64,000 nucleotides of DNA, taken from NCBI RefSeq assembly GCF_001421015.2, contig NZ_CP013023.1, forward strand, positions 3,527,501-3,591,500, read 5' to 3'. The position numbers were made by a program, and so were the translations under genes. This DNA is from Paenibacillus bovis. Lineage in GTDB: Bacteria > Bacillota > Bacilli > Paenibacillales > Paenibacillaceae. Positions 24,872-34,941 of this stretch are shown piece after piece; the stretch's first letter is position 1; each line of letters begins with the position of its first letter. The notes beneath the pieces are model-generated. The model did no database searches and was not told the origin of the DNA. It saw only the letters and a list, made by a program, of their open reading frames with translations.

Positions 24872-27562
24872 TTATATGGAATGGTTCAGCGCACTCACCT
24901 GTAAGCTGCTCCAATCAATCGGTTCTCCGCCTGCATGGCGGATATGAACAACTTTCTGCTGTCCAGGCAGCAGGTCAAAGTAATTAGCACTAAATCGCAG
25001 CCTTCCCTGAGCAATCTCCAGTTTCACCATTCGGGCCAATACAGCGCCGCCAGTCAACGTCACTGTCTGCTGCTGTTCGTCCACCTGAATCTGCCAATCT
25101 GAAGCCGGAAGATTCAGCTGCTTTGGTGAGCGCAGATAATAATGATTGTCCGGAATATCCGGATGATCCGCGCTCAGAATAACGAATACCTCATGCGCTT
25201 GTACGGTATGCTTGTCCGATACAGCTGGCCCCCCTATCGATATTTCTTTTTGCGATGCCATTTGAGTACTTGCAGCAGACAGGATTTCTTCTTCACTCAA
25301 CTGATCCACCTGAATAGCCCCGTTCGCTGGTACATCCACCGCAAAGGTACGGCTGAACATCAATTTGCCATCCCAGGTCATTACTCGCATCTCCAGCTGC
25401 GTCGTAAACGCCTGGAGCGTATCATTTACCACCCATAGCTTCAGATCCTGTCCCGGATCATGATCCAGTGACAGCAGCAGTGGATGATAGTAGGTTCGGG
25501 CATAGAAATATGCCGCCTTGGGCAGCAATTCATAATCGACGATCGCCCAGCTGGTTCCTGGCCAGCTGTCATTGAGCTGCCAGATCAGGCTTCCGCTGTT
25601 ACGATGCTTGAGACGCCGATAATGTTCTATTCCATACTTTAACCCTTCTGCCTGAGTGAGCATGGAGTAGTCCAGATACTGATCCATATTTTGCGGGATG
25701 CCTGTATATCCTTCCATTAGCAAAATGCCTTTGCGATGATTGGTATCCTTGTTCCGATAATCCATCTCTTCACTGCCCCAGTAAAAGGATTCCTCCGGGA
25801 TATAGCGGGACAGCGTATACCGGCTGGCTGCCGCATGCATCCCAAATTCACTGCTGAACAAAGCCAGATCCTGCTTATAATGATGGAAGCTGACTCCTTC
25901 GATACTGTAATCGAGAATGGGTTTGTCTCCATATTGACGAGGATACACCGACCCATGCCAGACCTGCCAGTTATGCCGGTCACCTGCATCCGGATCATTC
26001 ACATCGTTACCGCCATACGGGGAGGATGGCCAGTAAGGACGATGCGGGTCGCTGTCTGCCAGTACATCGGGAATCAGTTCATGATAGATCGCTTCTCCAT
26101 AAAAAGAACTACGGATATCACCCGCGGCTTTTTTCATATCGTACAGCCAGTCGATCTCATTATTACCGCACCACAAGGCCAGAGAAGCGTGGTTGCGCAG
26201 CCGCTTTACATTATCCACCACTTCGGCCCGCACATTTTCCATAAAGTCCTGATTGAAATCAGGAAAAAGTGCATTGGCAAAAGCAAAATCCTGCCAAACC
26301 AGAATCCCCTGCCGATCACATTGCTGATAGAAAATATCTTTTTCATAAATGCCGCCTGCCCATACACGCAGCATATTCATATGCGCTTCCGCAGCAAGTT
26401 CAATTAATTCTATATAACGCGTTTCTTCTGCCGAGCCGATGAGATTATCGACGGGAATCCAGTTGGCTCCTTTGGCATAGATGCGCACTCCATTAAGCAC
26501 AAAAGCAAACAGCGGCTCTCCCTGTTCCCCTTCCAGCTGCAGCTCGACTGTCCGCAGACCCACCTCGTGTTCATAACGATCTACCAGCTCTTCTCCGGCA
26601 TACAATAACACCTGCAAATGATACAAATAAGGCTCACCCAGATCATGCGTCCACCACAAATGAGGATCAGGAATGTGCAGCTGTACTTTCCAGGTATCGG
26701 TACGACTGTGAGCAGCTGCTGTCTTGGTCTGCTGACAGGCTACCTCCCGGCCTTCGCGATCCAGCAGTATCACTTCTGCCCGCAATCTATCTTCCATTGA
26801 TGTACTGGCGGCATCCTGCTTATGATGGTTATAACTGGTATAGCGCAGACGGGAAACCGCACTAACCGATACTTCTACCTCCAGTATCGCTTCTTCATGA
26901 TGGGCACTGCGTGTATACGCATACACTTGATCCAAACGGGCAATGCGGCTGCGGCGTATCGTTACGCTGCCCCATATGCCCACAGTAATAATACGCGGCC
27001 CCCAATCCCATCCAAAATTCATTGCCGCCTTGCGCAGCCATGGTCGCTCCTTGGTATATGAAGACCAGTCAAACAGCTCTTTCTCCTGATGATGGGGCCA
27101 CAGTGGATCGAATCGCACAGTGACGCTGTTCCAGCCACTGCGAACTACACGGCTGATATCAAATCGATACGTACGATGCATATTAACTGTACGGCCTACC
27201 TCATGTCCATTAACATAGACGGTAGCAAATGTATCCAGCCCCTCAAAAGTCAGTTCATGCCGCTCGGCGATATCATCAGACAGCTCATAATCGAATGTGG
27301 TGCGGTACCACCATTCTTCCTGTTCGATCCAGCGGCTCAATTGATCCTGATGACCGTAGTACGGATGCGGAATCAGCTGACGGTTCATCAGCGAAGTATG
27401 TATATCGCCAGGTACGCGGCCCGTGATCCAGTAGCGATCATCCAGACCGGGTGCTGCTACTTCAACCGCTTTCATTTCTCCTGGCCGATAATGCTGAATT
27501 CTCCATGTCCCATCCAGACTGAGACACGACAAGTCCGGATATGATGCATTCCTGCTGTCCAT
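24872..27562 (-). CDS. Beta-mannosidase (GH2)
   Basis: An 896-residue glycoside hydrolase family 2 enzyme that releases terminal beta-mannose from mannan oligosaccharides. There is no signal peptide, so it works in the cytosol on imported sugars. The N-terminal sugar-binding domain has SLDGTWRIQ and VPGDIHTSL. An Ig-like domain and the TIM barrel follow, with acid/base Glu near 469 (WCGNNE) and nucleophile Glu near 572 (SSEFGM). DSWPGTSWAIVDY follows in the barrel. AAGGAG precedes the ATG. It is the last gene of a locus with a sugar ABC transporter and a YesM/YesN-type two-component system. Confidence 0.93.
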   Translation of the reverse strand: MDSRNASYPDLSCLSLDGTWRIQHYRPGEMKAVEVAAPGLDDRYWITGRVPGDIHTSLMNRQLIPHPYYGHQDQLSRWIEQEEWWYRTTFDYELSDDIAERHELTFEGLDTFATVYVNGHEVGRTVNMHRTYRFDISRVVRSGWNSVTVRFDPLWPHHQEKELFDWSSYTKERPWLRKAAMNFGWDWGPRIITVGIWGSVTIRRSRIARLDQVYAYTRSAHHEEAILEVEVSVSAVSRLRYTSYNHHKQDAASTSMEDRLRAEVILLDREGREVACQQTKTAAAHSRTDTWKVQLHIPDPHLWWTHDLGEPYLYHLQVLLYAGEELVDRYEHEVGLRTVELQLEGEQGEPLFAFVLNGVRIYAKGANWIPVDNLIGSAEETRYIELIELAAEAHMNMLRVWAGGIYEKDIFYQQCDRQGILVWQDFAFANALFPDFNQDFMENVRAEVVDNVKRLRNHASLALWCGNNEIDWLYDMKKAAGDIRSSFYGEAIYHELIPDVLADSDPHRPYWPSSPYGGNDVNDPDAGDRHNWQVWHGSVYPRQYGDKPILDYSIEGVSFHHYKQDLALFSSEFGMHAAASRYTLSRYIPEESFYWGSEEMDYRNKDTNHRKGILLMEGYTGIPQNMDQYLDYSMLTQAEGLKYGIEHYRRLKHRNSGSLIWQLNDSWPGTSWAIVDYELLPKAAYFYARTYYHPLLLSLDHDPGQDLKLWVVNDTLQAFTTQLEMRVMTWDGKLMFSRTFAVDVPANGAIQVDQLSEEEILSAASTQMASQKEISIGGPAVSDKHTVQAHEVFVILSADHPDIPDNHYYLRSPKQLNLPASDWQIQVDEQQQTVTLTGGAVLARMVKLEIAQGRLRFSANYFDLLPGQQKVVHIRHAGGEPIDWSSLQVSALNHSI

Positions 27563-27713
27563 AACATTAGGCTCCTTCCTGTATGTTCAGGTATTCTGTC
27601 ACATTCATCGATATATATTACGCGTCTTCCTGTAGGATGGGAATTGTACAAATTACCGAAAAATTGGCATTATTTATCCAATTTATTGTACAGATTAGTG
27701 GAATATAGATGAG

Positions 27714-29345
27714 CTAGATAAGCGGATAGAGGGCAGAGTCAGGCGGCTGGTGCTGGTGCACCGGATAATATTCCCGATATTCGGTTGGCGTACAACCACT
27801 GTATTTTTTGAACAGCTTGCTAAAATATTTCACGTCTTCGTAGCCGATCTGTCCAGCGATATCCGCTACTTTAGCTGAAGAAATAGTCAGCAGCTCAGCG
27901 GCATATACCATTTTGCGTTTCAGTACCATATCGCTGTAGGTCATACCGGTTTCCTTTTTGAAAATTTCACTGAGATGACTGGCATGCAGATGGATATGAC
28001 GGGCAGCGGCCACCAGACTGGTATCTCCTCCCAGATTTTCTTCGATATAAATCAGTGCTTTTTGTACATGAATGCGTGGTCCTTCTCCGCAGCTGGCATG
28101 ATACAATCTGGAGATCCGGTATAACTGCTGGAACAGCTCTTCCTTGATTAACTCACCAGCCTGCCAGGCAATATGCCCGGCAGCTGTATAAGGAGCTGCT
28201 GTTATGCCATGATGAACGGTGCTTATTGCCCGCTCCAGCCAGCGGCTTGCACCCAGCATTACCGACTGTAGTGCACTCTGAACCGACTGTGGTGTTGCTT
28301 CGGGATGTGCCATCAGCTGGTCGACCCAGTGATCAATCCAGCTGCGCAGCGCAATCGTATCTTCCTTTAGCAAAATGGATGACAGCTGCATCTCTTCCTC
28401 ATAGCTGCACAGACTTTGCCCACCCTGGCGTCCGGCAATCTGCTTATACTGCCATACTGCAGTCCCTGGCAGCAAAGGCGCATAGCTGCTCGCTTCCATC
28501 GCTTGCCGATAGGACATATGCAGCTTCTCTGCGGTGTCGACCGGTTCTCCCAAGGCAGCGGTAAGCCTGCATTTGAGCAGCTGTTCGATGTGTATTGCAA
28601 TATGCTGCCATTCCGTCGTTTCACCTTGACCTTTGCTCAACACTATAATGCACTGCTGATACATATATGCTGGCAGCCTCAGTATATCCTGCAGCATATT
28701 ATGAATAGCAAATAATAACAGCGCATGATGGTTTTTGTCCTGCCCCCACCCTTCGGCCTGCACTACCGCAATCTGCCAGCGTTCCGATTCTGCGGTCTGC
28801 AGGACAGCAGCGGCAGAATTATCATTTCCACCATGAAGCTGCAGCATCTGGCGGAACCAGTCCTTCTCCGTTTCCAATGTTTCCTTGGGCGGTTCATCTA
28901 TAATCCAGCGGTGGAACAGCTGCCCGGCTGTCTGACGATGGGCATCCTGTTCCTGTCGACGCATACTGATATGCTGCTCGATACTGTGCTTTACACCGAG
29001 TACCGTTTTGATAATCTCTTCCGGCGGGCTTGTTTTGAGCAGGTAATCTGCAATATTCTGACGGATCGCCTGCTGGGCATAATGAAAATTGTCATATCCA
29101 GACAAAATGATAACTTTCAAATCCGGCAAAAGCTGCTGGGCTTCCTCTGCCAGTTCCAATCCGGTCTTGCCGGTCATACGAATATCGGTCAGCAAAATAT
29201 GAGGCTGCTCTTCTAATATTCGTGCCAGCGCTTCCTCCGCCGATGCGGCAGGCTCCAGCAGTTCCAGTCCCAGCTCTGACCACTGGATCACCGAAGCCAG
29301 CCCTGTACGGATAATCACCTCGTCATCCACAATCAAGATTCTCAC
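27714..29345 (-). CDS. Response regulator with AraC-type output (YesN-like)
   Basis: A 543-residue regulator. The receiver domain spans residues 1-120, with phosphorylated Asp near 54 in LLTDIRM. A long middle region of about 300 residues follows. The C-terminal AraC double helix-turn-helix has HASHLSEIFKKETG and YEDVKYFSKLFKKYSG. The start is taken as GTG at 29345 (VRILIVDDEV) because GGAGGAGGG lies just upstream; this overlaps the kinase gene by 23 bp and gives coupling. It should activate the adjacent sugar transporter and beta-mannosidase in response to the partner kinase. Confidence 0.92.
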   Translation of the reverse strand: MRILIVDDEVIIRTGLASVIQWSELGLELLEPAASAEEALARILEEQPHILLTDIRMTGKTGLELAEEAQQLLPDLKVIILSGYDNFHYAQQAIRQNIADYLLKTSPPEEIIKTVLGVKHSIEQHISMRRQEQDAHRQTAGQLFHRWIIDEPPKETLETEKDWFRQMLQLHGGNDNSAAAVLQTAESERWQIAVVQAEGWGQDKNHHALLLFAIHNMLQDILRLPAYMYQQCIIVLSKGQGETTEWQHIAIHIEQLLKCRLTAALGEPVDTAEKLHMSYRQAMEASSYAPLLPGTAVWQYKQIAGRQGGQSLCSYEEEMQLSSILLKEDTIALRSWIDHWVDQLMAHPEATPQSVQSALQSVMLGASRWLERAISTVHHGITAAPYTAAGHIAWQAGELIKEELFQQLYRISRLYHASCGEGPRIHVQKALIYIEENLGGDTSLVAAARHIHLHASHLSEIFKKETGMTYSDMVLKRKMVYAAELLTISSAKVADIAGQIGYEDVKYFSKLFKKYSGCTPTEYREYYPVHQHQPPDSALYPLI

Positions 29346-31137
29346 GGTATCCCTCCTCCAGTGGAATCGCAAATGATATTTTCGTGCCTGCCTGGGGCCT
29401 GCTCTCGATACGCAGACAAGCCTGGGCTCCATAGTGCAGCAGCAATCGTTCATTCACATTGCGTAGTCCATAGCCTGTATCCGAATGCGCATTTCTCACT
29501 TGTTGATGTTCCTCTCCGGCAGAATGTGCTGTCTGACTCAGCATGGATCGCAGCTGCTCCAGTCGTTCCGGTTCCATGCCTATGCCATCGTCCAATACCA
29601 TGAATCGAATCCAGCCGCCCTCCTGCTCCAGATGAATCGTGATCGTACCGGGACCATCCTTTTTCTGGATGCCATGGATCAGTGCATTTTCCACCAGCGG
29701 CTGCAGTAGCAGCTTGAGCATCGTATGTTCATAGAGACGTTGATCTACTGCCCAGCTCATTCGAACTTTATCGGGAAAACGGATTTCCTGTACTTGCATA
29801 TAGTTACGGATATGATTCAGTTCCTGCTCGACAGAGCAGTAGTCTTTGCCTTGATTCAGACTCAGTCTCAAAAAGTCACTAAGTCCCTGTACCATAGCCC
29901 CGATTTTTGTCTCGCCCGACATCAGTGCGATCCAGTGAATCGAAGATAATGTGTTGTACATAAAATGGGGGTGGATTTGCGCTTCCAATGCACGCAGATC
30001 CGCTTCTTTTTTGCGAGCTTCATTGCGGATCAGCTGCTGTTTGAGCTGAGCGATATGATTGCCGAATCGGTGATAGCTCCGGCTGAGTCTGCCGATCTCA
30101 TCGTGAGAATCAATCGCAAAAGCAGGCAGCGGATACGCAGGATCACTGTGGTACAACAGCCGGGTCAGATGGCGCAGCGGCTGTACCACACGGCTGACTA
30201 CAAGCCAGATCAGCGCTGCACTTATCAACATAGACAACAAAACTACAATCAGGGTAAGCTGCAAAATAAAGCGGTTCTGCGCCGTGTACTGATCGGAAGG
30301 AATCATCATGACGAGTGTCCAGCCTGCATTGCGATTATGCTGATACATCACGGTCTGCTTGGCTTCTCCTTTGCCATAGGACAGGGACCCGTCATAGGCT
30401 GTGCCGGACAAGCCGATCTGTGTTAATAGCCCCGGGTAACTGCTCTCCAGCGGTGCAGCGAGCCGGGACTTGTCAGCGGTGGACAGTATCTGTCCCTGAT
30501 CATTAATCAGCCACACCTGTCCCTGGCTCTCTCCGATCCTTGGCAGCACAGACCAAGACTGTGCCAGAACTGTTTCATTCAGACTGATCGACAGCCAACC
30601 CAGCGGGCGATAATCATGCGTACTGCGCAGCGGCCGGATAAAGGTAATCACCGGCTGAAGTCCGGAAGCATTCTCTACCTCATAGACTCCTGTCCATTGC
30701 TTATGCCTCACCTCACTAATCTTTACCTGACTCGACAGTTCCGAACGATATAATGCAGATGTTGATAAAGAAGTATCAAACCGCGGAGCATAGATCGTAA
30801 TATCGGCGATATACTTTTTGGAAGCAGCGAGGTTGGTGAGCAGTCCAATAATCTCGCTGCGGGCGATACTGTCTTCACTCGGACTGCTCATATACCGCTG
30901 AATTTCCTGCTGGCTAATCATAAACATGGACACATTCTCTACATCCTGGATCACGAAATCCAGATTGTTGTTCATTTGTGTCAGTGTATCTATGCCTGAC
31001 AAGCGCGCTTTGTCTTCGGTAATATGAGTGGAAATGGCAAATGCAAATACGCCGAGCAGCAGCAGCGGCACAATCATGGACAGTATGATGATGACAGACA
31101 GCTTGCGCTGCAGTGATGACTGCATCCAACGTCTCAT
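29323..31137 (-). CDS. Sensor histidine kinase, YesM family
   Basis: A 604-residue membrane kinase. TM1 is at about 13-35, then a large extracellular sensor of about 240 residues (dCache-like) and TM2 at about 282-305. A HAMP segment (RVVQPLRHLTRL) leads to the His_kinase domain, with phospho-His near 388 in QIHPHFMYNTLSS. The ATPase domain has LLQPLVENALIHG and DDGIGMEPE. GGGAGG precedes the ATG. It sits between the ABC permeases and the response regulator, and probably senses a mannoside directly or through the binding protein. Confidence 0.92.
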   Translation of the reverse strand: MRRWMQSSLQRKLSVIIILSMIVPLLLLGVFAFAISTHITEDKARLSGIDTLTQMNNNLDFVIQDVENVSMFMISQQEIQRYMSSPSEDSIARSEIIGLLTNLAASKKYIADITIYAPRFDTSLSTSALYRSELSSQVKISEVRHKQWTGVYEVENASGLQPVITFIRPLRSTHDYRPLGWLSISLNETVLAQSWSVLPRIGESQGQVWLINDQGQILSTADKSRLAAPLESSYPGLLTQIGLSGTAYDGSLSYGKGEAKQTVMYQHNRNAGWTLVMMIPSDQYTAQNRFILQLTLIVVLLSMLISAALIWLVVSRVVQPLRHLTRLLYHSDPAYPLPAFAIDSHDEIGRLSRSYHRFGNHIAQLKQQLIRNEARKKEADLRALEAQIHPHFMYNTLSSIHWIALMSGETKIGAMVQGLSDFLRLSLNQGKDYCSVEQELNHIRNYMQVQEIRFPDKVRMSWAVDQRLYEHTMLKLLLQPLVENALIHGIQKKDGPGTITIHLEQEGGWIRFMVLDDGIGMEPERLEQLRSMLSQTAHSAGEEHQQVRNAHSDTGYGLRNVNERLLLHYGAQACLRIESRPQAGTKISFAIPLEEGYRENLDCG

Positions 31138-31337
31138 TGTGATTCCTCCCTGCCTGATGATGCCCGGCTGTTAGTATGAGTTAATTCATTCGGTACACGC
31201 AGTTCTATTCGGTATGCGCAGTTCGATTCTATTTTGCACATTTGTTATTTTTATTAATGCTGTTAACGCTTGGGTATTTACCGTTCTCATACAGAGTAGG
31301 CATGCCTACAGACAACACTCTTATTGTTCTATGTCTG

Positions 31338-32216
31338 TTATCCTTTTACCGCTCCTGCTGTCATGCCTTTCATAACCTGTTCCTGAAAGACCAGATACAG
31401 AATAATAGTCGGCAGCACAGACAGGACCATCGCCGCAAGTGTCAGTCCATAATCGGTTTGATATCCATCCGAGAAGTTGGCAATACTCAGAGGAAGCGTT
31501 TTCAGACTTGTTTTACTTATAAATACAAGCGCAAACGAAAAGTCGTTCCATGCATGTAAAAAACTGAGTATGGTCACCGTCGACAAGGCCGGCAGGGACA
31601 TAGGCAGGATAATACGGAAAAATAACCCCCATAGACCGGTACCATCGATAAAGGAAGCTTCCTCAATTTCCCGTGGAAAAGACATCAAATAGGCAGACAG
31701 TACAAAAATCGCTGTAGGCAGCGCAAATGCCGTATATGGCAAAATCAGTGCCCAGTACGTATTTAATAACGAAATCTGCTTCATTAAAATAAAAAGCGGT
31801 ACAAGCGTACTGTGAATCGGAATCAGCATCCCGACAACAAAGAAAGCAAATACCGCTGCTTTGAGCCGAAACTGAAAGCGAGACAGGATAAAAGAAGCCA
31901 GTGCCCCGATAAACAGTGTCAATACCAGTGAACCAATCGACACGATCAATGAATTGGCAAATGCCGTATCCAGCTTGGCCGTCTCCCAGGCTCTGCTGAA
32001 ATTAGCCATATTCCACTGCGCCGGCAGTCCAAACGGATGACTGTAAAAGTCTTCATTTGTTTTGAACGCACTCACAATCAGCCAAAAAAACGGATACAAG
32101 GTAAAAATACCATAAACCATCAGGATCGTCCAAAAAATAATAGGCTTGCTTCTGCCAAGCAGCCCAGACATCCCTGACGTCTGACGATGAGAACCGGCTG
32201 CTGCTGTTTGATTCAT
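31338..32216 (-). CDS. Sugar ABC transporter permease, MalG family
   Basis: A 292-residue inner-membrane permease with six membrane segments. The EAA motif contacting the ATPase is in EEASFIDGTGLWGLFFRIILPMS. The ATG at 32216 has AAAGGAGG upstream. It pairs with the MalF-type permease 48 bp upstream. No ATPase gene is in the locus; carbohydrate importers of this class in Firmicutes usually share a general MsmX-type ATPase encoded elsewhere. Confidence 0.93.
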   Translation of the reverse strand: MNQTAAAGSHRQTSGMSGLLGRSKPIIFWTILMVYGIFTLYPFFWLIVSAFKTNEDFYSHPFGLPAQWNMANFSRAWETAKLDTAFANSLIVSIGSLVLTLFIGALASFILSRFQFRLKAAVFAFFVVGMLIPIHSTLVPLFILMKQISLLNTYWALILPYTAFALPTAIFVLSAYLMSFPREIEEASFIDGTGLWGLFFRIILPMSLPALSTVTILSFLHAWNDFSFALVFISKTSLKTLPLSIANFSDGYQTDYGLTLAAMVLSVLPTIILYLVFQEQVMKGMTAGAVKG

Positions 32217-32264
32217 GATATGTCCTCCTTTAGCGTTGATATGCTTTATCATCCGGCACTTATA

Positions 32265-33143
32265 TTATTGGCTGCGGCTTTTACGGCTGGTCAGCCACTG
32301 GCTTGTTCCGATCAATACCAGACTGATCAGCACAATCATCGTCGAGATCGCACTGCCATAGCCGTAACGATATGAGGTGAACGTCGAATTGTACATATAA
32401 GTAGCCAACAGTTCTGTTGCATGTGCCGGACCACCACGAGTCATAATATATACCAGATCAAACGATTTGAGGCTGCCGGAGATGCACAGCACTATCGCTA
32501 CCTGAACAGTTGTCCAAATCATTGGCAGTGAAATATATGCCAAGCGGCGCCAGCCAATAGCTCCATCCAGCTCGGCAGCATCATGAATCTCGCCCGGTAT
32601 GTTTTGCAATGCCGAGCTGAAAATGATCAGATACAAGCCAACAAAGCTCCAGATCAGAGGTGGGATCAGCGAATAGATTGCTATTCCCGAATCGGACAGC
32701 CAGTTCAGCTTCCAAGCGGATAATCCTACAGCATCGAGCAGAAAGTTCAGTATCCCGATCTGCGGATGGTAAATGTATTGCCAGACCATACCGATCACGA
32801 CAGTTGACATGACCATCGGCAGGAAAATAGCCGAACGCAGAAACCGCTGCATCCACGTATTTTTATGCAAAATAACTGCCAATGCCAGCGCTATCGGCAC
32901 CTGACCAAATACAGCAGCCAGCACGAAAATAATATTGTTTTTCAGGGAACGCCAGAACGTAGAATCATGAATAATCTCCGTGTAGTTGGCCAGACCGATG
33001 TACTGCTTGTCCCCAAATCCGGACCAGTTAAAAAATCCATAATACGCCGACCAGACGACTGGTACGAATACAAACAAACCGTAGATCAGCAGCGCCGGTG
33101 CCAAGCCAAACATAATAAATTTGCGGCTGCTCATAGCATTCAT
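32265..33143 (-). CDS. Sugar ABC transporter permease, MalF family
   Basis: A 292-residue inner-membrane permease with six hydrophobic segments. Its EAA loop is in DAAELDGAIGWRRLAYISLPMI. The start at 33143 is chosen because GGGAGTG is at proper distance; an ATG 18 bases earlier (MAGSEH) has no site. It works with the binding protein upstream and the MalG-type permease downstream to import an oligosaccharide, most likely a beta-mannoside judging by the linked hydrolase. Confidence 0.93.
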   Translation of the reverse strand: MNAMSSRKFIMFGLAPALLIYGLFVFVPVVWSAYYGFFNWSGFGDKQYIGLANYTEIIHDSTFWRSLKNNIIFVLAAVFGQVPIALALAVILHKNTWMQRFLRSAIFLPMVMSTVVIGMVWQYIYHPQIGILNFLLDAVGLSAWKLNWLSDSGIAIYSLIPPLIWSFVGLYLIIFSSALQNIPGEIHDAAELDGAIGWRRLAYISLPMIWTTVQVAIVLCISGSLKSFDLVYIMTRGGPAHATELLATYMYNSTFTSYRYGYGSAISTMIVLISLVLIGTSQWLTSRKSRSQ

Positions 33144-33289
33144 ATGCTCACTCCCTGCCATGGATTTATCCTGTTTTATTATTAGTCTTCATTACTGTCT
33201 GTTGTTCGCCAAACTGCATAAGGATAAGACAGCAGATGTTCCGGCTCCTCTTCTGCTGGATCATCTGCTGTACGTTATCCTTGACTGCT

Positions 33290-33338
33290 GGCTGAAGGAT
33301 AAAACATTCACTTTGCCACAATCATTTATCCTTCAGCC
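33290..33338 (-). terminator. Intercistronic hairpin between binding-protein and permease genes
   Basis: A perfect 14-bp inverted repeat (GGCTGAAGGATAAA/TTTATCCTTCAGCC) with 21-nt loop. No T-run follows on the minus strand. Its likely role is partial termination or protection of the binding-protein mRNA, so more binding protein than permease is made. Confidence 0.6.
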
Positions 33339-33408
33339 GTCATTTTATTCAATAATGTTAGATCATCTCTTTACGGTTTTAGATCGACTATTTGCGATCT
33401 TGAATCAT

Positions 33409-34719
33409 CTATTTACCGATGGCTCCGGCCTGTGCATTTTGGATCTTGGTTGCAATATCCTGCGGACTGCCGCCCATCATCAGCTCCTGCAAACCATTAT
33501 TGGTGACTTCCACCGCTGCCGAGCTGAGCTTGGAATCATAGACCGGACTGATTTTGGTTTTTTGAATCAGATCATACAGCTCCACGAATAACGGATGCGC
33601 CTTACTTTTATCCAGTTCCAGTTTGTAACTGACAAGCGTACTGCTATCCAGCGTAGCCTGCTGTCCTTCCGGACCGGAGAGTGCATACAGCAGTTCGAGC
33701 GCTGCTTCTTTGGACTTGCCTTCCAGCTTTTTGTTCAGTCCCATACCGGTTCCGACTACACCGGCTGTAGACTGGGCTTCTCCCTTGCCACCGGGTACAG
33801 GCGGGAGAATCGTTACATGTGTTTGATCCAGTACTTCGGCAGGCGCATTATTGACCAGATTCGCCAGTGCCCAACCGCCATTGATGACCATAGCACTTTT
33901 TCCCTGAAAATAAAGTTGCATCATCTGGGTCTCATCTATACTGTCGAATCCGCTCTGGAATGCATTTGCTTTGCCCAGATCTTGCATTACAGTTAATGCC
34001 TGTACAAATTGCGGGTCGGTAAAAGAAGCACCATTCTGCTCGGTAGCCTTGAGGAACCAGTCTGTACCGGTAACACGATCCCCGATTGTACTGAAAATCG
34101 TAGACTGGGCAACCCAATTGGCTTTGTTACCGAGCGCAATCGGAATGACTTTATTCTGATTAAATGTATCAATAGCTTTCATCAATTCTTCCCAGGTCTC
34201 CGGGACTTTTACATTGTATTGATCGAAAAGGGCCTTGTTATAAAACAGCAGCGAAGATGGCGCCAGATTCATCGGCACAGAGTAAATCTGTTCATCAACC
34301 GTATACCCATCCAGTGCATTGGGGATAAAATTATTTTTCCACTCCGGCTTGCTGTCCAGAAATGCGTTAATAGGCTGAATCAAATCGCCTTTCACAAATT
34401 CCTTGGTCATGGCATCGGGCCACATGACGAACAGATCCGGCATCTCGTCTGCAGCAGCTGCTGTACGCAAACGGGTCTTCAGCCCATCCGTAGGCAATGG
34501 CTCGTCTTCCAGTTCGATCTCAGGGTGAGCGGTACGGAAATCATCCAACAACTTGCGCATGGCAATCGATTTGGCATCTTGTCCGGTCCAATTATGCCAT
34601 ACCGTCAGCTTAACTGGATCGTCGGCCGTACCTGCTCCCTGCGCATTCTCTTCGCCTCCACAGCCGGACAGCACAATCAGCAGTATAATGGATAGGGTCA
34701 AAGCAGTAATCTTTTTCAT
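33409..34719 (-). CDS. Sugar ABC transporter substrate-binding lipoprotein
   Basis: A 436-residue family 1 extracellular solute-binding protein. The ATG at 34719 (AGAGGAGGG upstream) gives a lipoprotein signal peptide with lipobox LSGC at about residue 20, then a Gly/Glu linker. Typical segments are KLTVWHNWTG, PDLFVMWPD, SVPMNLAPSSLLFYNKALF and a C-terminal LQELMMGGSP. It captures an oligosaccharide outside the cell and heads the transporter operon. The promoter carries a consensus cre site. Confidence 0.94.
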   Translation of the reverse strand: MKKITALTLSIILLIVLSGCGGEENAQGAGTADDPVKLTVWHNWTGQDAKSIAMRKLLDDFRTAHPEIELEDEPLPTDGLKTRLRTAAAADEMPDLFVMWPDAMTKEFVKGDLIQPINAFLDSKPEWKNNFIPNALDGYTVDEQIYSVPMNLAPSSLLFYNKALFDQYNVKVPETWEELMKAIDTFNQNKVIPIALGNKANWVAQSTIFSTIGDRVTGTDWFLKATEQNGASFTDPQFVQALTVMQDLGKANAFQSGFDSIDETQMMQLYFQGKSAMVINGGWALANLVNNAPAEVLDQTHVTILPPVPGGKGEAQSTAGVVGTGMGLNKKLEGKSKEAALELLYALSGPEGQQATLDSSTLVSYKLELDKSKAHPLFVELYDLIQKTKISPVYDSKLSSAAVEVTNNGLQELMMGGSPQDIATKIQNAQAGAIGK

Positions 34720-34755
34720 TATGTCCCTCCTCTGATTATTGAATATCCACAGTGT

Positions 34756-34773
34756 AATGGAAACGCTATCATT
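34756..34773 (-). promoter_or_regulatory. cre (CcpA) site overlapping the -10 of the mannoside operon
   Basis: AATGGAAACGCTATCATT fits the consensus WWTGNAARCGNWWWCAWW at every position. It overlaps a minus-strand TATAAT (34776-34771), so CcpA bound here should block transcription start. The -35 is poor, in keeping with an activator (the YesN-like regulator). Confidence 0.8.
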
Positions 34774-34820
34774 ATATAAGGTGAATCTGTTCGGTACCAG
34801 GGTAGACAATCATCGGATAT

Positions 34821-34920
34821 ACCTGTCACCTGTCACCTGTCACCTGTCACCTGTCACCTGTCACCTGTCACCTGTCACCTGTCACCTGTCACCTGTCACC
34901 TGTCACCTGTCACCTGTCAC
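34821..34920. repeat. Tandem heptamer repeat (ACCTGTC)14
   Basis: Fourteen perfect copies of ACCTGTC plus two bases, 100 bp in all, without any interruption. It lies about 45 bp upstream of the -10 of the mannoside operon, between it and the terminator of the next transcription unit. Confidence 0.97.
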
Positions 34921-34941
34921 AGCTGATTATCTCCGGCAAGC

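Noticed and set aside
34821..34920. CRISPR array
   Set aside because: The unit is 7 bp with no spacers; it is a simple tandem repeat and there are no cas genes nearby.
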